Below are positions 55,201 through 63,354 of a stretch of DNA of 64,000 nt, one piece after another (within the stretch, counting starts at the first letter, position 1; each line of letters opens with the position of its first letter). The DNA lies in contig NZ_CAMVPN010000002.1 of assembly GCF_947169325.1 (NCBI RefSeq), positions 1 through 64,000 of the forward strand, read 5' to 3'. Under the pieces are notes generated by a model. The model saw nothing but the letters and a program-made list of their open reading frames with translations, was not told the origin of the DNA and did no database searches. The stretch comes from an uncultured Methanobrevibacter sp. (GTDB lineage: Archaea > Methanobacteriota > Methanobacteria > Methanobacteriales > Methanobacteriaceae). Both the position numbers and the translations under genes were made by a program.

Positions 55201-58200
55201 AACAGTGATTTTGATTGTATAATTTTCACATTTGAATTTATCTGTATTGAGCCTAGCCAGACATATTGTTAGGTTTGTAGTTCCACCGCCTTTAGCTGTG
55301 ATATGTCCAGTTGCATAATAACTTGGGTCATCAGTTTTGTTATAGTAGTCATGTGTAAATGAAATTACACTGCTGTCAAATTTATAATCTATTACATAAG
55401 CTCCTGCAGGAGCATAACCATTATGGATTTTATCAACAATAGCTTCGATATCCAAATCCAATGTATCAGTGACATTCAATGTAATTTCCCTACTTTCAAG
55501 ATTAGTGACATTTATTGTAAGTGGTACTTTAAAGACTTTTACAACCAGTTCATATGTTTCAGGAGTACCATAATTAGTTACAGACCCATCATAAGTAAAT
55601 ATGAGTTTTGCAGTTCCTTCGTTAGACCCTGCCCTAATACCTACATCGGTATTAGGGTCTATTAAAGAAGAATTGCAAGAAACTGTGATTCCATTATAAT
55701 TACCTGAATCTGTTTTAATAAGTTTATCTTTATTTAAGTAATGCCCAGCATACATGATGTAAGGAACATCAACTATTGGAACCATATAAGGACCGTATAT
55801 TGTAATTGGCAACTCATTTGACACGCCATTACAATAAATTACAATATATGCATTTCCACAATCTATTGCAGTGTAAGTGAATTCTTCATTAGGAGATACA
55901 CAGTTTTTATTCAACCCTATTTTGTCACAATCAACATTCAAATCAATATTAGGCAAGTGTGAATTGTCGAATTCTATGATTTCATTTCCATCAAATGATT
56001 TTAAATAATATCTGATTGTAGAAGTTTCATTATAACTAAGTTCATAAGAACTAACAACGGCATCTATAAATAGCCAATTATTCGGAGTTATTGTTCCTCC
56101 AAAATAATCATACTGTGTTTCACCAAGTTTATCATAATTTACACTAGTGCTTCCCCACCAGTTATCATCAATATTTACAGTACCTGACTTTAATAAAAAT
56201 GCAAAATTGTTATTTTTAGCAGAATTACCATCATTATCTATAAAGATTGAATTTTTGACAACATTATTTCCATTATCATTTGCTGTTTTCCATATAATTG
56301 CAGCACCTATACTTGAATATGAAGCACTTGTTATGGTGTTTTCCCTAAAAAGACATTTGTCAATGGTTGTTTCAGTATTATCTGTTTCTATGTACAATGC
56401 TCCATTATAGTATGCTTTGTTTCCTATAAAGCTAGAATTATACAAATCAAATTTAGAATCTTTAATATTTAAGTAGATAGCTCCACCATTATCACCAAGA
56501 GCATTATTGTTTATAAATGCACAATTTTTAATATTGTATGTTCCTTCATTAGCTTTTATGTAAATTGCACCACCTTGATATTTTTGTTCGAAATTATCTT
56601 TATAAGCAGTGTTATTTACAAAAGTACAGTTATCAACATTAAACTCAATAGCATCAGTATTGTCTAAGTTATAGTAAATTGCTCCACCAGGGTTACCTCC
56701 ATCATCATAACCCAGATTGCCTTTACCGTTGGCAAATATGATGTTTTTGAAGGTGACATTTAAAGCTTGCACATTGAAAATCCTTGTCATTTCTTTTGCA
56801 TCAATAGTATGGCCTTTACCATCAATTGTAATGTTTTTATTAATGAGAATTCCTTTGGTTATTTCATCATCATCATTGTATGTGTAATCACGATTAAATT
56901 CAATTACTGAGTTTTCATCGGCGTTGTCAATTAAAGTTTGAAGTGAATCAAATTCACCTAAAACTCTTTCTTTAGTTAAAGATATGTCACCATAACTTAC
57001 AGTTAATGCACCTGTTTCTCCAATCAATTCATATGGAACTCTGACTTGACCTGTACTATCAAGTGTAAATTTATTTATGTTTAAACTTAAAGTAGTTGAA
57101 TTGATATTTAGTGTAACTTCAGGAAGATTATAATCAGAAATAACACTTGATGAAGCAGCATTAGTATCATATAAATTATTTAAGGAGATAACTGCATAGT
57201 CTTCATAAAATTTAATTTTTAAGTATAACCATTTATCAGCATGACCAGAAACCAATGCAGCATCAAAATTATCTAATGTATTTCCAATCCAATTATTATT
57301 AAATTTCCCATAAGAATTATATATTGAACTTGGAGAATTATCTAAGAAAATAGAATTTGATATATACTCCTTGGAATACTGGAAAACAACATGATTGCCA
57401 GTATTGTTAATAAAAATACATTTATCAACAGTACCATAATACCCATAATTATAGATAGCACTTCCAGTATAACCTGTTGAACCTACAGAATTGTTTATAA
57501 AAACGGAGTTTGAAATTTTATTTCCATTTCCATAATTGGCACCACAATAAATAGCACCACCATTACTAGATGCACTATTGTTAACAAAAGAACAATTATC
57601 AATAGTCACATATTCCATTTTAAAGTAAATAGCTCCACCTAAATCAGATTTACCATTTTTAAAATTAGTATTTTTTAATAAAATTCCATCTGCAACAAGA
57701 TTAAATATTCTAGAGTTACCTTTAGCATCAACTGTAAAACCGTTACCATAAATACCAATACATTTATCTACTAGAATTCCAGTAGAAATTGTGTCATTTT
57801 CAGAATAGGAATAGTTTCTAGTTAACTTGTACATATATCCTTCTGGAACTAAATTTAGAATAGTTTGAAGAGACTCAAAATCTCCTTTATCAAAGAATTT
57901 AATTTTATTTGTAATCCTAACAGAATTATAGCTAGCCGTTAATGATCCTGTAAGTCCAGTAAGTGAATACTCAACTGTAGATTTGCCCTCAGAATCTAAA
58001 ATAATGTTATCTTTATTTGGTATTGCATTAACAGCCGAAATATCAAATATTAATTCAGGCAATGTATAACTATAATCAGATCCATCATTTAGATTATTTA
58101 AGGAGATTTCTCCTCTTTTAATTTCATCATCAACAGTCATGTTTAAATAGAACCATTTTTCAATGTTTATACCTTCACCAACATTTGCAATATTAAGGCC

Positions 58201-61200
58201 ATAATTAGAGGCATTGTTTCCCCACCAATTATAATCAGCATTAACACTACCTGTTCCTTTAGCAATTGTTACGCCCTCATTATTAACAATTACAGAATCG
58301 CTCACTACAAATGAAGCATCGCTTAATGCAGAATTGAGATAAATGATTGAATTGGCACATGTATTGTTAATAAAAGTGCTTTGAACTATCCTATTTTCAA
58401 CATTATTGTTTGCGCCATTTACATATATAGCTGAACCCTGACCGTTAGCAGTATTGTTAATAAAGGTACAATTAATTATTTCAATTCTGTTACCGTTGAA
58501 GTATACTGCAGCACCATTTTCACCGGTTGCATTTGCAAAAATTATATTCTTTAGGATTAATGTTTTTGTGTTTGAATCATCATTGAAATAAAATATATTA
58601 CTTAGTCCTTTTGCATCAATAGTGAATCTTGCACCATCAATAGTCAAAGATTTTGAAAAGATAATGTCATTTGGATTATCCACATTAGGATTAAATGCAT
58701 AATTTTGATCTAAAACTAACTCATCAGTAGCATCATTAATTTGAGTTTTTAATTCAGTAAATGATGCAATATTAACAAATGATTTAGTTAATTCAACCCC
58801 ATTATAGCTAGCAGTTATTGAGTACTTTTTAGAGAATGTATGTTCGATATTGCATTCTCCATCATCAAGAGTAACTTTATTTTTAGTTAATTGAGTATTA
58901 GTGGATTTAGTATTGAATGTGATTGCAGGTAAAGCACAATTATTATCTATGGTGATGCCATTACCATCATATAGATTATTCAATGTTAGTTTTGAAACTG
59001 TGCTAATATCAACAGACATATCTAATACATACCAGTTATTAGCTGTTACGGTAGAACCTATGCTAAGAGATGTTTCATAATTATCTATAGTATGACCCCA
59101 CCAGTTATTGTTAGCAATAACATTACTTGAACTTGATGCATCAATAACATTTCCACCTTTATTTCCTACGAATATGGAATTGGATACCTCAACATTATTA
59201 TAAGCATAAATAGCACTACCTTTATCAGATGCAGTATTATTGATAAAAGTAGAATCTACAATAATAACACTACCAGGATAGTTACATATTGCACCACCAT
59301 TACTAGAAGCTAAATTATTAATAAAGGTACAATTAATAAATTCACCGCCAAGGTTGGAATTATAATAAACTGCTCCACCATAAGTAGAATAACCATGGAC
59401 AAATATTATATTCTTAAAAGTAACTTTCACATCTTTAACAACAAGATTAGTTTGGCCTTTTGCATCTATAGTATGGCATTTACCGTCAATAATTAACGTT
59501 TTTGCTATTAACATTTGACCAACTAATTGAGAATCAATTGTAGAATCAAAGGCATAATCCCATTTTAACTCTATGGTGTCCCCTTCTTCAGCAATGTTTG
59601 TGAATAGGTTTTTCAATGACTTGAAGTTCCCATCATCATCATAAGTTACAACTTTTGTTAACGCAATTTCATCCTTATAACTAACAGTCACTGATCCTGT
59701 TGTTTTAACAACATAACTAACTGAGGATTTTCCTGTTTTATCAATTTTTACATTATCTTTGTTAATTTTCGCATTTGATGAACTAATATTTAGTGTAATT
59801 TCTGGTAATGCATAACCTGAATAAGTGCTGTTTCCAACACCGATAGTGTATAAATTGTTTAATGATATTTCAGCCAAACCTTTTTTATCATTAGTTGTCA
59901 TGTTTAAGAAAACCCAATTATCCCTTGTTACTGAACTGCCCACATTAACAATGCTTGTAGCGTAATTGTCTGCAGTGTTTCCCCACCAATTATAATTGGC
60001 ATTAATGGTTGCAGAATTATCCCCATCAACAGCAATGTTTTGAGCATTAATAATAGAATCATGAATATTGTAATTACCGTTACCGCTGCAATAAATTACA
60101 GAACTCCCTGCATTATTACTGAAAGTATTTTCTGTAATTTCACCAGTATTGGCATTTAAAGCAATAGCCCCACCATAAGTATTTGCAGTGTTATTGGTAA
60201 AAGTACAGTTTATTAAAGTTAAACTGTTAACATTTGCATTAATTGCACCACCAACATCGGCATTACCATTTACAAAATTAATATTTTTTAAAACAACATC
60301 TTTTGTAGGATCATTAATATAGAAAATCCTCTTAAGTTCTTTCGCATTCAAGGTATGGCCTTGACCATCTATTGTAATGCTTTTAGCAAAATCGACACCA
60401 TAAATAAGATCAGCATCCTTACTAGGGTTATAAGCATAATCTTCAGTCAAAGCTATAATTGAACCTTCTGATAACTCAATTGTTTTTTTCAAACCAGATA
60501 AACTTAAATCTTTAATATATTTTGTTATATCTATATTTTCATAACTAACAGTAATTGAACCTGAACTTCCAATTAATCGATAATCAAAAGTTGCTTTACC
60601 TTCACTGTTCAATTGCACCTCATTTTTATCCACATCAACATTTGTAGTTTTAATTTTGAATTTAATTTGAGGTATGTCTCCAGTATAAACACTTGAATCG
60701 CCAGTTTTGCTTGAATATAGATTATTCAAAGAAATAGTTGCAATACCTGTTGAATCATCTGTTTCAAATTTTAAGAATAACCAATCATTAATTGTCCTTC
60801 CAGATTGTCCAATTTTAGCAATATTCTGATTAAAATCATCCTCAACATTTCCCCACCAATTATTATTTAATGAATATGTAGTAGGACCAATATAAATTCC
60901 ATTTTGGCCGTTATTTAATATTACAGAATTATTTACAATGAAATTACCATACATATATCCATAAATTACTGAACCTTGAGTACCACTATTATTAATAAAA
61001 CTGCAACCGTCAACAAGTTGTTCAACACCAGTTTTACCTTGAATGTAAAGAGCTCCACCATAATTTTTTGCTGAATTTCTAATAAAAGTAGAATTAATTA
61101 TTTGTAAACCATTAGGAGCACTATTTGAATTAATATATGCCGCACCACCATTTTTACTATAATTTGGATTGGCTTTATTATCAACAAAGGTAGAATTAAT

Positions 61201-61830
61201 AATATAAATATGGTCTTTAGCTGTTAAATAAACTGCTCCTCCATGACCATAATAAGAATAAGAAGAACTAGAACTGTAACCACTTGCAGTATTATTTTCA
61301 AAGGTACAATTAATTATTTCAACACTTGCAGGACCATTTGCAGCCTTATTACTACAAGAAATTGCACCACCCCATTTTCCATAGCCATTACAAAAGGTTA
61401 TATTTTTAAAGATTATGTTATAACCTGAAGTAAGAGTAAATATTTTAGTTTTTCCTTTTGCATCAATTTTATGACCTTGACCATCAATTGTCATGTGTTT
61501 TGAAATAGTAATACCCGATGTAATAGTATCAGTATCGGAATAAACATAGTCTTTATTTAGATAAACAGTATCATATGCACTAATACTACTACTAGTTAAA
61601 TTTTCCGACAATTCATTAAAAGTTCCAACTTCACCATCCTTTAAAATTTCAACATCATTTTTCATCGCCAAATTATCATTAGCTACATCTTCACTTACAG
61701 CTTCTACACTATCATTAGTCACACTGACAACATCCGTCGTGCTGTCTGCCGCACTAATCGCCGAAATTGTAAAAAGCATGCAAATAATAAGAACAATAGC
61801 TATTATCTCTCTTTTAAATTTCAATATCAT
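46228..61830 (-). CDS. Giant adhesin-like protein (5,200 residues)
   Basis: One uninterrupted frame. Signal peptide at residues 1-27. Six parallel beta-helix modules (about 70-1930) each end near WWGN, then a linker, then long stretches of bacterial Ig-like (Big_2-type, SxATVDxxGxVTG) and other Ig-like repeats to the C-terminus. No transmembrane helix, LPxTG-like signal or obvious pseudomurein-binding repeat is seen at the C-terminal end (MYASSSTKAKITIR). It belongs to the adhesin-like proteins that gut and rumen Methanobrevibacter carry in large numbers, presumed to bind protozoa, bacteria or host glycans. AAAGGAGAG precedes the start. Confidence 0.9.
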   Translation of the reverse strand: MILKFKREIIAIVLIICMLFTISAISAADSTTDVVSVTNDSVEAVSEDVANDNLAMKNDVEILKDGEVGTFNELSENLTSSSISAYDTVYLNKDYVYSDTDTITSGITISKHMTIDGQGHKIDAKGKTKIFTLTSGYNIIFKNITFCNGYGKWGGAISCSNKAANGPASVEIINCTFENNTASGYSSSSSYSYYGHGGAVYLTAKDHIYIINSTFVDNKANPNYSKNGGAAYINSNSAPNGLQIINSTFIRNSAKNYGGALYIQGKTGVEQLVDGCSFINNSGTQGSVIYGYMYGNFIVNNSVILNNGQNGIYIGPTTYSLNNNWWGNVEDDFNQNIAKIGQSGRTINDWLFLKFETDDSTGIATISLNNLYSSKTGDSSVYTGDIPQIKFKIKTTNVDVDKNEVQLNSEGKATFDYRLIGSSGSITVSYENIDITKYIKDLSLSGLKKTIELSEGSIIALTEDYAYNPSKDADLIYGVDFAKSITIDGQGHTLNAKELKRIFYINDPTKDVVLKNINFVNGNADVGGAINANVNSLTLINCTFTNNTANTYGGAIALNANTGEITENTFSNNAGSSVIYCSGNGNYNIHDSIINAQNIAVDGDNSATINANYNWWGNTADNYATSIVNVGSSVTRDNWVFLNMTTNDKKGLAEISLNNLYTIGVGNSTYSGYALPEITLNISSSNAKINKDNVKIDKTGKSSVSYVVKTTGSVTVSYKDEIALTKVVTYDDDGNFKSLKNLFTNIAEEGDTIELKWDYAFDSTIDSQLVGQMLIAKTLIIDGKCHTIDAKGQTNLVVKDVKVTFKNIIFVHGYSTYGGAVYYNSNLGGEFINCTFINNLASSNGGAICNYPGSVIIVDSTFINNTASDKGSAIYAYNNVEVSNSIFVGNKGGNVIDASSSSNVIANNNWWGHTIDNYETSLSIGSTVTANNWYVLDMSVDISTVSKLTLNNLYDGNGITIDNNCALPAITFNTKSTNTQLTKNKVTLDDGECNIEHTFSKKYSITASYNGVELTKSFVNIASFTELKTQINDATDELVLDQNYAFNPNVDNPNDIIFSKSLTIDGARFTIDAKGLSNIFYFNDDSNTKTLILKNIIFANATGENGAAVYFNGNRIEIINCTFINNTANGQGSAIYVNGANNNVENRIVQSTFINNTCANSIIYLNSALSDASFVVSDSVIVNNEGVTIAKGTGSVNADYNWWGNNASNYGLNIANVGEGINIEKWFYLNMTVDDEIKRGEISLNNLNDGSDYSYTLPELIFDISAVNAIPNKDNIILDSEGKSTVEYSLTGLTGSLTASYNSVRITNKIKFFDKGDFESLQTILNLVPEGYMYKLTRNYSYSENDTISTGILVDKCIGIYGNGFTVDAKGNSRIFNLVADGILLKNTNFKNGKSDLGGAIYFKMEYVTIDNCSFVNNSASSNGGAIYCGANYGNGNKISNSVFINNSVGSTGYTGSAIYNYGYYGTVDKCIFINNTGNHVVFQYSKEYISNSIFLDNSPSSIYNSYGKFNNNWIGNTLDNFDAALVSGHADKWLYLKIKFYEDYAVISLNNLYDTNAASSSVISDYNLPEVTLNINSTTLSLNINKFTLDSTGQVRVPYELIGETGALTVSYGDISLTKERVLGEFDSLQTLIDNADENSVIEFNRDYTYNDDDEITKGILINKNITIDGKGHTIDAKEMTRIFNVQALNVTFKNIIFANGKGNLGYDDGGNPGGAIYYNLDNTDAIEFNVDNCTFVNNTAYKDNFEQKYQGGAIYIKANEGTYNIKNCAFINNNALGDNGGAIYLNIKDSKFDLYNSSFIGNKAYYNGALYIETDNTETTIDKCLFRENTITSASYSSIGAAIIWKTANDNGNNVVKNSIFIDNDGNSAKNNNFAFLLKSGTVNIDDNWWGSTSVNYDKLGETQYDYFGGTITPNNWLFIDAVVSSYELSYNETSTIRYYLKSFDGNEIIEFDNSHLPNIDLNVDCDKIGLNKNCVSPNEEFTYTAIDCGNAYIVIYCNGVSNELPITIYGPYMVPIVDVPYIMYAGHYLNKDKLIKTDSGNYNGITVSCNSSLIDPNTDVGIRAGSNEGTAKLIFTYDGSVTNYGTPETYELVVKVFKVPLTINVTNLESREITLNVTDTLDLDIEAIVDKIHNGYAPAGAYVIDYKFDSSVISFTHDYYNKTDDPSYYATGHITAKGGGTTNLTICLARLNTDKFKCENYTIKITVNKAPTAVDFDDKDSFKVDDEGNVNAIFYNNGTQATTALIYESSNENVFKFINNDGNYNAMGNGTAVITVRFAGNTTHEASSKTLTVTVTKYGTTTAVTSNKDLSLRIDEKSQIVANVDPNAGALEYISCNESVATVSSTGLITAHRNGTATITVRYPGDRKYELSEDTISLTVSKNATEITAEDKTLKSTDENIDIGATLNITDAYTLEYSSDNESVVTVSSDGKLTAVGGGEAHITITYAESEKYLSSTKTITVTVNKLASEIIADTSISTNYLKQITINPTVKADGKEVNIGTISYFIGDESISNPFTVDRVGKFNITVKYAENNKFQASELNISVTSDKADNIIKVAVDDATYPDSITIKVNATVAGTYTIDINGTAYDVVANDTAGRSVKLAAGSYYANITGYASDYYYGITTNDTFTISKASNDVTVSVTDKYLPGDVTVSVSASVAGTYHVVINGTYSVDVVVGANGVGQNTILLPAGVKYQANTTFADHQNYTVSITNATFDVNRSNINLEIIINEIVYGSNVNGTINTNLSGTYTVRIANLVEFNVELNTGSNTFSHEVPLPVATGYQAEVSIAQSDDYNAQTAQTTFEVVQTATDFNASSTKQTYKYKEEIILKIELPDDVTGNVTFNYTDGTFIGEISDVTQSNEFAMPVVKVGSYSIQARFNGDGNYRARTQTVNFNVIPAVNQITVAVDEVTYPNVATVKVTADVEGTYKVNINGTDYDVVANGEGKLIKLAAGSYYANVTYSNENYTADTHNATFTVNKGNNIIVINVEDISSPGEVTVKVTATLAGTYTIDINGTKVNVAVGNEGLGSNKTTLAAGIDYVATAEAVSDENYTVIVNECTFTINKMNPNISAGDLVVDVEGTNKTNVQKPDKFDGKFTFKSGNESIATVDDDGVVTGVSGGTVTITITSHDAQNYTDDSVEITVTVNKIDSNIGVEADSFDVNVKANKSIVITGEFVGKVSYTSNDTSVATVDENGIVTGVSSGKAKITVNATDSVYYNDAVKYVEVTVKRIPSDIGVEVDSFDVDAKSNNSIVITGEFDGKVSYISNDTSVATVDENGVVTGIIGGKARITVNANESGKYEDAVVYVTVTVNKIAPNLNASDIIVEIDKSQAITVQPSDFGGKITFISSNDTIASVDSNGNVKGIKAGNVTITISAKNSPKYLDDSIIINVTVNKIKANGLDVKDTIEMDVDGSDDIIANDEFGRQPVYSSCNESIAKVDADGHITPVSGGIVNITVSVDEDEIHLAESKNITLTIKKIPATIEVDESVDVDVKENKIINIYGSYDGTVIFESTDSSIATVDSDGKVTGIKAGNVTVTVKFLNSPTYLDETHEVNVTVKKISAQLNVKPDSIEMIGGEKTQLAISTEVDYDGEITFTTSNSSIATVDKNGLIKAIDDGKVTITVNASESEKYIGDVKEITLRVGKLTYEITLDIGDVTAGENATAIITATDDGKLNVTVTKDSKIIKTEIVDANKYNRYAISDLGVGTYKITAKYDGNERYNDFEITKVFTVNPIYNYEFDVKVADTVLGQKANATIALPAGATGKIRIGEQEYDIKSIIELPVQNIAGKNNITAAYLPDESSPYASSEITAYYNVAKKQYDVEIIIPTDIKAGDDAIIAIDAYDGAVMTVYVDGEKQDVKDSKFTITAAAGTHNVIVNVVESDEYVQLTANATFKVTKRAAALTVNASNTKVGEKVTVDINITGPKTGIVIVNVNGSDYTVNISSAKSVEVTLDKAGKYDVSAKYLGDEIFEEAQSDKIVIEVTEKESSGIAVEIPENIKVGQTVVINVTSANDQIEVLINGVAQKINNSKVEFEVTKAGAYTIIVNTNETADYRPDSYIDSFNADKNTASIDISKGNIVIGEDIEVTVKSYDGAQIAVYVDGVAQTLTDNKFKVKATAGTHTITASVEETDEYLNAAANDTFTVDKLDCKITINASDVKVGEKAVIDINITDSASGIVSVNVNGTEYLINLENAKSVEVTFDKAGKYDVSAKYLGDDIYNGADSNKIAVKATEKASSNLIVEIPDGIKVGQTVVINVTSPNNQIEVLINGTAQKVSNGKVEFEVVSAGSYPIVVNAFETPDYKSDSYINAFSAGKNTAAVDINVGDIEIGYDIEVTVKSYGGADINVYVDGIRQTVIYGKFFIRATAGNHTIVANVAENDKYLSASANRTFKVDKKAPTITIKANDVRVGEKTTVDINSPDFITGIVIVNVNGSEYTVDMNSAKSIDVKLDNVGNYSISAKYLGDELFTEADSNAISVKATEKDPSNIDVVIPDNIKVGQTVIVNVVSDNDNITVLIDGNPQTVIDGKVEFKADDAGIYPVVVVAGETADYAQETYIGSLAVEKYDASVEIILPKDIEIGKDIEVAVKSYDGAVIAVNVDGKAQSVKDNVFTMKATQGLHTIIAGVAETDKYLGTTANATFAVDKLASTLTVNATDAKVGEKSTVTVNVTAKATGIVIVTVGDKEYSIDLENATSVDVVMDKAGKFNVSARYLGDDMFNASKSAVRTIEVAEKETPVVNVTVPEIKAGENGNITLNIPNATGSVFVIVDGVAKEVELDENGSLSYPLEDLKAGNHTVTVIYTGDENNEMAIESQSFSIDKKTSDVNVTVGDIKLGEDSEIAVSIPNATGNVSLIIDGVETSVALDENGNVNFTVPSLAADSHSIVVVYPGDDTHAPAVISKQINATAHESELKDIVVSGDGKITAVLVDDAGAPIANANITYAINGKQFKTATDASGVIVINASANSVVDIKYDGSDVILPSNTTIELKDLAPVRLATSIIASEYTTYAVDFDAGERGHYFKVRLVDENGKPLSDKPVKIGFNGHVYNKTTNSTGWAQLQINLKQAGRYTFAIAFLGDSEYNSSFTVQNINVKLKKTSIKAAAKSFKAGARTKSYTVNLKTDMGSSFDGNAYLKAGKTVTMKLNGRTYFAKTDGSGKATFALSISKRGKFVVALSFAGDKMYASSSTKAKITIR
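47610..50370 (-). repeat. X-Y-Z Ig-like superrepeat in the adhesin
   Basis: Three Ig-like types repeat in fixed order: X (IEIGxDIEVTVKSYDGA), Y (VKVGEKxxVDINIT... KSVEVTLDKAGKYDVSAKYLGD) and Z (NIKVGQTVVINVTS). There are three full X-Y-Z sets and a final X-Y. Each unit is about 84 residues; the set repeats every 755 or so bases (Z copies near 49770, 49015 and 48262). Confidence 0.75.
50890..52640 (-). repeat. Seven Big_2-like repeats in the adhesin
   Basis: Seven units of about 83 residues, each with a variant of SxATVDxxGxVTGxxxGxxxITV and ending in VTVNKI or VTVKKI. Three more degenerate units lie at about 54400-55190. Confidence 0.72.
56000..61640 (-). repeat. Six beta-helix modules of the adhesin
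   Basis: Modules begin near 61625, 60510, 59640, 58775, 57895 and 56970 with a phrase like FxSLxxLI, continue with TIDGxGHTIDAKG, several FxNNTA coils, and close with NNWWGN about 650 bases later (near 60860, 59985, 59098, 58219, 57283 and 56152), followed by a short Ig-like part. Periods run from 865 to 1,115 bases. Confidence 0.75.
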
Positions 61831-62161
61831 TCTCTCCTTTTTACACTAAATATTAATCGATATTATATTAAATTATGTAGAACATAATATTTAAATTATA
61901 TTAAAAAATTGAGAATTTTGTAAAATTTTATTCTGAAAATAAAAAAATTTATTAAAAGATATTCAAGAAAAAATATTAATAATAAACAAATTCCAATTAT
62001 TACTCTTATAATTAAAATTATTCCAAAAATCTGTGTAAAAATAGGATTTTATTAAAATCAGCTTTACAAATAATAACTATTATTTAGAAATATTTATAAA
62101 AAGTAAACATTTTACAATATATATTACAAATATTAAAAACAGTCAAAAATTAAGTCAATGA
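61831..62161. other. AT-rich promoter region of the adhesin
   Basis: About 331 bases, extremely A/T-rich. On the minus strand it holds the ribosome binding site AAAGGAGAG and several TATA-like stretches, for example TTTAATATAATAT near 61860-61875. I see no RNA gene. Confidence 0.55.
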
Positions 62162-62656
62162 TTATTTACATTTTACAGAAATCTCATTCAAAATTTTTTG
62201 AAGATACTTCTTTTTCAAAACAAGTTCGCGCCTATCGGCCAATAACTCACTGTTGGGCTGGCGAACCTTTCCGCCAATTCTTGAAGCCCCCAGGTATTTG
62301 GTGTCACCTTCCCTCAACTCATGCACAGTACCATCACGAATCGCACTTAATATTCGATAATAATCCCTGAAAAGCACGTCAAAATCGTTGCTTAAGTGAT
62401 ATATCTCCAAATCGGTTATCAGACGTGACTCCTCATCAAACCATATTAGAAAAATAGCTTCGAATTTAAACAGATTGCTGAATTCGACAAAATCGAAGTA
62501 ATCCAAATCGCACAGTTTCAGTTTTGAGGCTGGATATCTCTGACCGCAGTTTTTAAACTTATATCCAATGGTAAAAATAAAATCAGAGGATCCATCCAAA
62601 TCAACTTCATCTACTGAAAGACCTATAAGCTTTTCGAATGAATCCATAAAAATCAT
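62162..62656 (-). CDS. MutH/Sau3AI-like protein, probably catalytically altered
   Basis: 164 residues. SFEKLIGLSVDEVDLDGSSDFIF (4-28), then a long helix-strand core, and the C-terminal line DYYRILSAIRDGTVHELREGDTKYLGASRIG...RRELVLKKKYLQKIL resemble the MutH/Sau3AI fold. Where active enzymes read GxELK, this protein reads GYKFK (near 31-35), so the catalytic Glu appears replaced by Lys. It could be an inactive, DNA-binding homologue. Directly behind npdG with no gap; M4 at 62647 is an alternative start. Confidence 0.5.
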   Translation of the reverse strand: MIFMDSFEKLIGLSVDEVDLDGSSDFIFTIGYKFKNCGQRYPASKLKLCDLDYFDFVEFSNLFKFEAIFLIWFDEESRLITDLEIYHLSNDFDVLFRDYYRILSAIRDGTVHELREGDTKYLGASRIGGKVRQPNSELLADRRELVLKKKYLQKILNEISVKCK

Positions 62657-63346
62657 CTAGTCTTTGTCAAGTGCAGGAATTCCGGTAATTCTTAATCCGC
62701 CGTAATGGGATTTGTATTTAATATTTAACCCAATAAGCAGAGGAGTGATCTTTTCGATGATTCTTGCCTTTTCAAGAACTCCTGTATCGATTGTCCGTAC
62801 ACCCGGAATCTTGTCGATGATTTCAGCTGCAGTCTCTTTAGCTTCCTTATCATCACCTGCAATGAGACAGTCACAGTCGATTTCTTCAGGAATGTTTGCC
62901 AGATGGGAATTGGAAATGTTACAGAATGCACAAATCACTTTAGCATCTGTTCCTTCAAGGATTGAAGCTGTCCTTTCAGCAGCTGATCCTTCCATCAAAT
63001 CTATAAACCTGAATGGCTTTCCACCGATTGCAGTTTCAAGAGGCACTGTTGCATCCATGACGATTTTGTCAGTGCAGAATTCCTTGATTCCTTCGATTGT
63101 TGGTTTTTGGGCAGCCAATGGTACTGTGATAATCAAAATGTCTCCTTCTTTTGCTGCGTCTTCGTTTGCCATTCCTTTCATGTTGGATAAATCATAGTCT
63201 GCAAGTTCCTCTTTTGCTTTTGCGACTACATCCAATGCCTTTTCTTCCTTACGAGATCCGACTATCACATCTACTCCGGCGATAGCCAGTCTTTCTGCTA
63301 TTCCAAGACCTTGTGGTCCTGTTCCACCAATTACACTTACTATCAT
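62657..63346 (-). CDS. npdG: F420H2:NADP oxidoreductase
   Basis: 229 residues. The NADP-binding motif is VSVIGGTGPQGLG with GSRKEEKA behind it; the R and K select the phosphate. The stretch GGKPFRFIDLMEGSAAERTASIL and the CAFCNIS line are typical of the F420-dependent enzyme. It transfers hydride between reduced F420 and NADP to supply NADPH for biosynthesis, and is restricted to F420-using organisms. GGTGAT precedes the start. It lies 8 bases behind the DUF2284-like gene. Confidence 0.93.
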   Translation of the reverse strand: MIVSVIGGTGPQGLGIAERLAIAGVDVIVGSRKEEKALDVVAKAKEELADYDLSNMKGMANEDAAKEGDILIITVPLAAQKPTIEGIKEFCTDKIVMDATVPLETAIGGKPFRFIDLMEGSAAERTASILEGTDAKVICAFCNISNSHLANIPEEIDCDCLIAGDDKEAKETAAEIIDKIPGVRTIDTGVLEKARIIEKITPLLIGLNIKYKSHYGGLRITGIPALDKD

Positions 63347-63354
63347 TTTATCAC

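Noticed and set aside
46253-61428. Many plus-strand open frames opposite the adhesin gene, up to 172 residues.
   Set aside because: They mirror the repetitive codons of the real gene, lack ribosome binding sites and have no recognisable domains.
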